Shown: piece after piece, positions 13,772-19,511 of the stretch | Position numbering within the stretch: position 1 is the stretch's first letter | How the letters are laid out: every line of letters begins with the position of its first letter | Source of the DNA: JAAZHN01 sp964605575 | Lineage (GTDB): Bacteria; Bacillota_I; Bacilli_A; RF39; UBA660 | DNA length: 19,511 nucleotides | NCBI GenBank assembly: GCA_964605575.1 | Contig: CAZSDG010000016.1 | Span: 1 to 19,511 of the forward strand | Direction: 5' to 3' | Program-made: the position numbers and the translations under genes | The notes under the pieces: model-generated | The model's input: the letters and a program-made list of their open reading frames with translations, nothing else | Told to the model about the DNA's origin: nothing | Databases searched by the model: none

Positions 13772-16681
13772 ATGAATGTTTGGAGAAAATTTGTTAGATT
13801 GTTTTCGGATATAAATAACGAGCTTCTTTTAATCGTTTTTGTATTGAAAGAAAGACAAAAACCATTGCTTGCCTTAGCTAGCTCAGGATCAGCGCCATCA
13901 AGGCAGCTGAGAGATAGGACTAGAAATCCTTATAATCGTCACCATAATTATGATGATGATAATGATTATGAAGATGATGAAATTGATGATTATTCTGATG
14001 AAGAAGAAATGTCTGAAACACCTGAAGAGGAAATAAGTGAAGTACAATCAGAAGATAATAAAGATGTTTCGGCTGAATCTCCAGAAAAGCCTAAAGATTC
14101 TAAATTGCAATCTCTTAAAAAAAGAATATTAAGAAATCCCTGGACATATTTCACAGCTGGAACTGTTTTATTTATCGGTTTTATTATTGGTATAATTATA
14201 TCTATATTTCCACCAAAATTTCAATCTGAGGTTCCAAAGGTCATGTGCGCAGGTCCTTCAGTGTTAGATAATCTAAAAGTTATAACAAGGGGACCAACCA
14301 TACTAGATATGAATGGTGACTTTGTTTCTGAAGGTGTTTGGATGGATACTTGGGAATTTTATGATTATGCGATTGCAGTAGTTAATAATGAAGTAGCAAC
14401 AGGACTTATTTCCCTTTCCAACCAATTAAATGGTAAAAATTCAGAAATAATGGTGAATGAAGAATATTATCGAACAATTGATTTTGCTTACTATCAAGCA
14501 CAGGCCTTAGCCTCAATTTCCTATGCACTTAATCCTGATGTAGGTAATTATTTGAATGAAGATTTAAAGAAAGCTAACGTAAAAAAATACTTTGAAATGT
14601 GTCCATTGATTCATGAAGATCCTAACTATACTATTGAGGAAATGAAACAAGGAGTTAGAAGAAGACCAAATGGTTTTATGTTATGTAACGATAATTGGGG
14701 GAAAGATATTGAAATTATTGTTGCCGCTAATGGGGTTGGTCATCAAACCGCTTGTAGTATAAAAAGAGGTTGTTATCACTATGGAATGAATAAAACAGAA
14801 GAGTCATTAACTTGTGAAGTTGAAGAAGTAGATGGTGTATATAAAACAACTAGTAGTGATCCAAGATGTTTTTATACTTCGCCCGTAACCAATCAAAGTA
14901 ATGCTAACAAAAAGATTTTTTTAAGATCAGACTGTATGAGTAATTATAAAACAAATGATGGTAATTTTAGTAATGTCCCAATGGAATTTACTTGTCCTAA
15001 TACATATTGTAAAAAATTTCCATCTGATCCAGATTGTGCAAGTGCACCCAATGATCGAATTCCTAAAAGAGCTTATTTAAACATTTATCCAAAAATAACT
15101 AATTCTGGAGTTGATGTAATTGATCGTGAAAAATATCCTGCAGAAGCCGAAGCCTGGGATAAAAGAGAAAAATATTTAAATGATGTAATTGATTCTGTTA
15201 GAGGGGTTGTTTTAACTGATATTAATGGGGTACCTGGAAGAGCTGATTTCAAAGGAAACGGCGATTATAATGATATTGAAGAGTGTAAAAACGAAATAAA
15301 TAAAAAATATCCAAAGTTCATTAATGACATGTGTCATGCTCGTGATACGGCTGGTGAATTTATTAATGGATTTTATCAATCAACAGTTTTACGTTGGCCA
15401 GTACATAAAATAGTTTCTTATTGGTATGATTTCTATTTTTCAAGTTGGTCTGAAAGTGGTAGATCTGAATGTCAATTAGTAGATGTTGATTTAGAAAAAG
15501 AATTAGAAATTTTTAATTATGATGCCGAAACAAAGTCGCTTAAGTTTCCCGATGAACAAAACTTCGGCGAACTTTTGATGAAATATGAAGAAATAAGACT
15601 TTCAAAAGTTCAAGAAGAAACGGATGATGATAGTGGTGAAGAAATGACCCCAGAGCTTGAAGAATATTTAAAAAAAGACAAAAATCAAAAAGCAGAAGCA
15701 GAATTCAAGAAAATAAATAAATACATATTTGATAACTCTTTAGCCTTTGGAAAAATAGGAACTGGAAAAAGTGTGGCCGGAGCCGCCGTTGCTCTGTCTC
15801 AATATGTCCAAATCTATGGTGCCAAAATGCCATATACACTAGGTGGTAATTATTATAATTATGGAGCCAATCCAAAGTGGGGAACTCTAGATGATAATGG
15901 TATGCCTCTTGGCATGGATTGCATTGGTTTTACTAATTGGTCAATAATGAACGGTGGAATTAAACCTAATTTTTCACGACACGGTGATCTAGCTAATGTA
16001 GATTTAAATCGAGGTGACATCCCTTATGTTTGGGATTATGACAATGTTTCTTTACTTGCTTCTTCCAAAGATATTGCTGGTTTATCATCACAAAGCTATT
16101 TAGGTAACGCTGGTAATAATTTTGCTAGAAGGGTAAACATGGGAAATTTTGGTGATATTATTTTTCATGCCAAAGGTAGTGATCAATATGCCCATGCCAA
16201 AATAATTGTTGGTTATGCATTTAATACTAGAGGTGTAATAGTTGGCAATGTTGTTGCTGAGGCCAAAAATCCCGATAATGGCATAATGCTAAGTGTAGTC
16301 AGTGTTAGAACTGGTAAAAAAATGCACAAAATTGAACGAAATCTTGTGGTATATGCTCCTGATAGTGATTATATTTATAGTGATGTAGGTGTCTTAAAAG
16401 AAGTTACTGAAGAACAAATTCCACAAAAGATCATTTACGAGGGAACGATAAGTGAGTATGCTGATTTTTGTTTTCGTGATCCTAATTTAAGTCTTGATTA
16501 TGATGCTTATGGAATAAATACAGCATACTGTCATGAATTTAGTTCTGAACCATATGTTGTTATAGATTATTCTTCATGTTATGAGGATCGTCGTGGATTC
16601 CAAGATGAAAAAATTTGTGAAAAAGAAGATTTGGAAGTTTATTCAAAAGCGATACTTTCCATTATGGAAGAAAAGAAATAA
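13772..16681 (+). CDS. Large membrane-anchored NlpC/P60 cell-wall hydrolase of the T4SS, copy 2
   Basis: Starting at 13772 gives 969 residues. The layout repeats that of the gene at 10537: a cytoplasmic N-terminal part with GSAPSRQLRDRTRNPYNR, an acidic Asp/Glu-rich stretch, the shared segment LRNPWTYFT leading into one membrane helix, the exit motif IFPPK, a long exported region with WPVHKI and YWYDFYFSSWS, and a C-terminal NlpC/P60 domain. The catalytic Cys lies in MDCIGF (Cys717) and the His in YAHAKIIVG (His808). The exported region is about 170 residues longer than in copy 1, with several extra cysteines and inserts. Both copies retain catalytic residues, so neither looks like a dead duplicate. 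It may act with or instead of copy 1 in opening the wall for the secretion channel. Divergence is high, so the duplication is old. Confidence 0.8.
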   Translation: MNVWRKFVRLFSDINNELLLIVFVLKERQKPLLALASSGSAPSRQLRDRTRNPYNRHHNYDDDNDYEDDEIDDYSDEEEMSETPEEEISEVQSEDNKDVSAESPEKPKDSKLQSLKKRILRNPWTYFTAGTVLFIGFIIGIIISIFPPKFQSEVPKVMCAGPSVLDNLKVITRGPTILDMNGDFVSEGVWMDTWEFYDYAIAVVNNEVATGLISLSNQLNGKNSEIMVNEEYYRTIDFAYYQAQALASISYALNPDVGNYLNEDLKKANVKKYFEMCPLIHEDPNYTIEEMKQGVRRRPNGFMLCNDNWGKDIEIIVAANGVGHQTACSIKRGCYHYGMNKTEESLTCEVEEVDGVYKTTSSDPRCFYTSPVTNQSNANKKIFLRSDCMSNYKTNDGNFSNVPMEFTCPNTYCKKFPSDPDCASAPNDRIPKRAYLNIYPKITNSGVDVIDREKYPAEAEAWDKREKYLNDVIDSVRGVVLTDINGVPGRADFKGNGDYNDIEECKNEINKKYPKFINDMCHARDTAGEFINGFYQSTVLRWPVHKIVSYWYDFYFSSWSESGRSECQLVDVDLEKELEIFNYDAETKSLKFPDEQNFGELLMKYEEIRLSKVQEETDDDSGEEMTPELEEYLKKDKNQKAEAEFKKINKYIFDNSLAFGKIGTGKSVAGAAVALSQYVQIYGAKMPYTLGGNYYNYGANPKWGTLDDNGMPLGMDCIGFTNWSIMNGGIKPNFSRHGDLANVDLNRGDIPYVWDYDNVSLLASSKDIAGLSSQSYLGNAGNNFARRVNMGNFGDIIFHAKGSDQYAHAKIIVGYAFNTRGVIVGNVVAEAKNPDNGIMLSVVSVRTGKKMHKIERNLVVYAPDSDYIYSDVGVLKEVTEEQIPQKIIYEGTISEYADFCFRDPNLSLDYDAYGINTAYCHEFSSEPYVVIDYSSCYEDRRGFQDEKICEKEDLEVYSKAILSIMEEKK

Positions 16682-16688
16682 TAGAATA

Positions 16689-16717
16689 TAGAAATTAATT
16701 GTTAAATATAGTATAAT
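16689..16717 (+). promoter_or_regulatory. Putative promoter for virD4
   Basis: A perfect TATAAT at 16712-16717 lies in the 59-bp gap before virD4, with TAGAAA at 16689-16694, 17 bp upstream, as a weak -35. GGAGG at 16729-16733 is seven bases from the ATG. Confidence rests mostly on the -10 box. Confidence 0.42.
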
Positions 16718-16740
16718 TAGTTTGTTATGGAGGAAGAAAA

Positions 16741-19065
16741 ATGAAATTTAAAGTATCAAAAAAAGATTTGATTATCTTCATTATTTTTTGCATATTTTTA
16801 CTTTTTTTGTCAGCAATTTTAGTGGCAAATTTTAAATCAATTGTTGAAGGTAATGGTTTTAATGGACTTTCTCCGTTCCCAGCTTTTTCTGAAAATAATA
16901 TTGGTTTAACATTATTAGTCTTTTTTGGTGCATTAATTGGTATTTTTGCTAGTGTGTCTACTTATATTTTCAATAAAGATAAAGGCAAATTTGGTTTTTC
17001 TATAGGTGAAAAAGAAGAAAAAGGTTATTCTCGTTGGGCTACTGACAAAGAAATTAAAAAATATCCAAAGGTTGCTAAAGTCTTAGTAAAAGCCGAAGAA
17101 AGTGATGCTGCTGGTGTTGCTTTAATTAATAATGGTAAAGAAATGTATGTTGATAATGGTGAGAATCATACTTTAGTTATTGGAGCAACTGCTTCCGGTA
17201 AAACGACCGCAGTAGTAAATCCTTTAGTTAATTCTTTAGCCAAAAAAGGTGAAAGTATGATTATTACTGACCCTAAAGGTGAAATATACAAAGAACATTG
17301 TAACTATTTAAAAAGTAAGGGCTATAATGTTTTAGTTTTAAATTTTCGTGATCCAGGAATGGGTAGTTCGTGGAATCCTTTAAGTTTGCCGTATTTATTA
17401 TATAAAGCAGGTAATCATGATAAATCAACTGAATTATTAGATGACGTTGCTTTAAACATCTTAATTGATCCAAACAGTAAAGCCGATCCATTTTGGGAAA
17501 AAAGTGCTGCTGACTATTTTGCCGGTATTTGTTTAGGATTATTTGAAGATGCTACAGAAGAACAAATTAATATTAATACAGTTAGTTACATGGCTAGTGT
17601 TGGTGAAGAAAAATTTGCAACATCAAATTATATTAAGGAATACTTTAATCTTAAGGGAGAAAGTACAAGTGCTTATACTTTTGCTTCAAATACGATTAAT
17701 GCTCCCCAAGATACTAAAGGAAGTATCCTTTCTGTGTTTAGACAAAAAATAAGATTGTTTGCCTCTAAAGAAGACTTAAGTGAAATGTTATCTTATACTG
17801 ATTTTGATTTAAGAAATATTGGCAGTGAAAAAACAGCAATATTTATGGTAATCCATGATGAAAAGACTACTTATCATGCTTTGGCTACTATTTTTATTAA
17901 GCAATGTTATGAAACGTTAGTTGACTTTGCTTATAAACAACCAAATGGACAATTGCCATTTAAAACGAATTTCATCTTAGATGAGTTTGCAAACATGCCA
18001 CCTTTAAAAGACGTTACATCGATGGTAACTGCAGCTAGAAGTAGAGCAATTAGATTTACATTTATTATTCAAAACTTTGCACAGTTATCGAAGGTTTATG
18101 GTAAAGACGATGCAGAAACAATTAAGTCTAACTGTGGTAATTTAATTTATTTAATTACAACAGAATTAGCGGCTTTAGAAGAAATTAGTAAACTTTGTGG
18201 AGATGTTAAAGTCAAGGGAAAAGACGCGGAAAAAACAACAAGTAAACCACTTGTTTCTGTTTCTGATTTACAAAGATTGAAAATGAATGAAGTAATAATA
18301 ATAAAAACAAGACTTAATCCATTTAAGACTAAATTAACACCAAGTTATAAGATTGATTGGGGTCATAATTTTGGGAAAGCAGATTTTTACCCAAGAGACA
18401 AGAAACCAATTCAACTTTTTGATTTAAAAGAATTTGTTAAGGAGAAAAAAAGAAGTAAGTTACTGGAAAATATGAATGATCCAACAGGAAGTACGCCAGT
18501 TGAAAAAAATATTAACAATAACTTTAATCCGTACCCAATGGACATGCAAATGCCAGCCTTTAATTCAGGTGGAAATAGTTCTATGCCGTCAAGCTCTTTG
18601 TTTGACAGACCTAATGATAATACTCCTAGTCTAGATGAAATAGTAAAGCAAATAGACGCCCAAATTGCTAAATTGGAAAAAGAAGAAGCTGAAGCTAGAA
18701 GGTTAACTGAAGAAAAACCATTTATAGACAATCGAAAACCACTAGAAGAACCCAAAGTAGAGGCAACGGTTCAAATAGAAGAAAAACAACCGACAGTACC
18801 ACAACCAGTTGAGTCCTTTGAATTACCTACTCCTATCCAAAATGTTCAAGAACCGATTTTGTCTGAAGAAAAACCAGTAATATTAAATGTTCAAGAACCA
18901 GTTATGCAAGAAACAATAATTCCGACTTTGGAAGACATTAAAGAAATAAATGAAAGCGTAAAAGAAGAAAAACCAATTATCAATGTTGATGCTGATAGTG
19001 TGGTTGTTAATAATAATTACATAACCGATGATCAATTTTTTGATGATTTCTTTTCTGATGATTAA
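16741..19065 (+). CDS. virD4: VirD4/TraG-type coupling ATPase with long acidic tail
   Basis: This 774-residue protein has two N-terminal membrane helices (about 10-30 and 55-76). A large cytoplasmic ATPase follows: Walker A GATASGKTT (148-156), the strand IITDPKGE (174-181) typical of TraG/VirD4, and Walker B FILDEF (411-416) followed by ANMPP. The segment SRAIRFTFIIQNFAQL after it is also characteristic of the family. Coupling proteins recruit DNA-relaxase complexes or protein effectors to a type IV secretion channel. After about residue 580 the protein changes to a low-complexity tail with Pro/Glu runs, a repeated NVQEP and the acidic end DDQFFDDFFSDD, probably for substrate or partner docking. 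A promoter-like sequence precedes it. The next gene starts eight bases after the stop. Confidence 0.93.
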   Translation: MKFKVSKKDLIIFIIFCIFLLFLSAILVANFKSIVEGNGFNGLSPFPAFSENNIGLTLLVFFGALIGIFASVSTYIFNKDKGKFGFSIGEKEEKGYSRWATDKEIKKYPKVAKVLVKAEESDAAGVALINNGKEMYVDNGENHTLVIGATASGKTTAVVNPLVNSLAKKGESMIITDPKGEIYKEHCNYLKSKGYNVLVLNFRDPGMGSSWNPLSLPYLLYKAGNHDKSTELLDDVALNILIDPNSKADPFWEKSAADYFAGICLGLFEDATEEQININTVSYMASVGEEKFATSNYIKEYFNLKGESTSAYTFASNTINAPQDTKGSILSVFRQKIRLFASKEDLSEMLSYTDFDLRNIGSEKTAIFMVIHDEKTTYHALATIFIKQCYETLVDFAYKQPNGQLPFKTNFILDEFANMPPLKDVTSMVTAARSRAIRFTFIIQNFAQLSKVYGKDDAETIKSNCGNLIYLITTELAALEEISKLCGDVKVKGKDAEKTTSKPLVSVSDLQRLKMNEVIIIKTRLNPFKTKLTPSYKIDWGHNFGKADFYPRDKKPIQLFDLKEFVKEKKRSKLLENMNDPTGSTPVEKNINNNFNPYPMDMQMPAFNSGGNSSMPSSSLFDRPNDNTPSLDEIVKQIDAQIAKLEKEEAEARRLTEEKPFIDNRKPLEEPKVEATVQIEEKQPTVPQPVESFELPTPIQNVQEPILSEEKPVILNVQEPVMQETIIPTLEDIKEINESVKEEKPIINVDADSVVVNNNYITDDQFFDDFFSDD

Positions 19066-19073
19066 GGTAAATA

Positions 19074-19511
19074 ATGGAACAATTTGTTAATGAAGTAGTA
19101 ACATTTATTAAATCTAGTGGACTATTAGGCCCTATTATTTGTTGTTTATTAATTGTTATTGAGTCGATTATTCCAATGCTGCCACTAGCGGTCTTTATTG
19201 CTTTAAATGCTTTGTTTTTTGGACATGCAATAGGATTTTTATTGTCATGGTTTTTTACAATAATTGGTTGTATTATTTCTTATTATTTATGTAAAAATCA
19301 TTTGAGAAAATACTATGAAAAAAAATTATCTAAACAAAAAAATGTAAAAAAATTTATGAATGGATTTAATAAACTGTCTTTTTCTCAACTAGTTATACTA
19401 ATTGCTATTCCCTTCGCACCAGCTTTTTTAATTAATATAGTTGCTGGCTTAAACAACATGGATTTTAAAAGATTCCTCTATGCTTTACTAATTGGGAAAA
19501 TATCAATAGTA
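19074..19511 (+). CDS. VTT-domain (DedA/TVP38-like) membrane protein, 5' part (partial)
   Basis: An ATG at 19074, preceded by a weak AAGG at 19064-19067, opens a frame that runs to the right edge (146 codons, no stop). The peptide has several hydrophobic segments, an early acidic residue within a membrane stretch (LIVIESIIPMLPL), and the later motif IPFAPAFLINIVAGLNNMD. These resemble the VTT (SNARE-associated Golgi / DedA / TVP38-TMEM64) family, membrane proteins linked to lipid scrambling or undecaprenyl-phosphate recycling. This is not a known T4SS component, so it may mark the edge of the secretion locus or be co-transcribed with virD4 by proximity. The family call is from motif shape, and the C-terminus is missing. 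Confidence 0.7.
   Translation, partial: MEQFVNEVVTFIKSSGLLGPIICCLLIVIESIIPMLPLAVFIALNALFFGHAIGFLLSWFFTIIGCIISYYLCKNHLRKYYEKKLSKQKNVKKFMNGFNKLSFSQLVILIAIPFAPAFLINIVAGLNNMDFKRFLYALLIGKISIV

Noticed and set aside
18411..18755. 114-codon open frame on the minus strand inside virD4
   Set aside because: It is opposite the low-complexity tail of virD4, where biased codons keep the reverse strand open; no independent evidence of coding.
1..19511. Mycoplasma-type code with TGA as Trp
   Set aside because: Several genes end cleanly in TGA with overlapping downstream starts, and Trp is written TGG throughout.
1..19511. CRISPR array, tRNA or rRNA genes, insertion sequences
   Set aside because: No spaced direct repeats, tRNA-like cloverleaf, rRNA-like conserved stretches or transposase frames were seen; the locus is almost fully occupied by the listed genes.

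Overview
The DNA is AT-rich (roughly 30% GC by eye), gene-dense and uses the standard stop set: TGG encodes Trp, and several genes end in TGA. Genes start with Shine-Dalgarno boxes of the AAGGAG/GGAGG type. The window also encodes a lipoprotein with a lipobox, two membrane-anchored NlpC/P60 cell-wall hydrolases and no outer-membrane components. All this points to a low-GC Gram-positive lineage (Bacillota, or a walled relative of Mycoplasmatota such as the uncultured gut Bacilli). The exact taxon cannot be read from the window.

Every complete gene lies on the + strand, and no gap exceeds about 130 bp. Region 1 (2-3902) is a Tad/Flp-type (type IVc) pilus assembly block: the 3' end of a CpaF/TadA ATPase, TadB- and TadC-like membrane platform proteins, two small pilin-like proteins (one with six cysteines) and a CpaE/TadZ-like protein with a degenerate P-loop. 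Region 2 (3929-10471) is a Gram-positive-type type IV secretion core: two paralogous VirB2-like two-helix proteins, a very large VirB6/TrbL-like channel protein, a PrgI/VirB3-like protein and a VirB4 ATPase encoded as two overlapping genes. Region 3 (10473-16681) carries two large paralogous bitopic proteins with NlpC/P60 domains, separated by a lipoprotein that also has a C-terminal membrane helix. Region 4 (16689-19065) is a VirD4/TraG coupling ATPase with a long acidic tail. A VTT-domain (DedA/TVP38-like) membrane protein follows after 8 bp and runs off the window.

Promoter-like and terminator-like sequences divide the locus into sub-operons: the ATPase and TadBC; the pilins and TadZ; VirB2 copy 1 (followed by a terminator); VirB2 copy 2 through VirB4 (followed by a terminator); the hydrolases and lipoprotein; and VirD4. 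Overlapping stop/start codons couple VirB6-PrgI-VirB4N-VirB4C and hydrolase 1-lipoprotein.

The most interesting reading is that a Tad pilus assembly set and a VirB4/VirD4 conjugation-type secretion set sit side by side as one co-oriented locus, with no relaxase, prepilin peptidase or separate VirB8/TcpC gene visible. This could be a hybrid or co-regulated pilus plus T4SS envelope machine (contact-dependent transfer, DNA transfer or effector secretion). It could also be two adjacent systems cut off by the window edges. The functional link is inference; the gene identities rest on motifs visible in the sequence.
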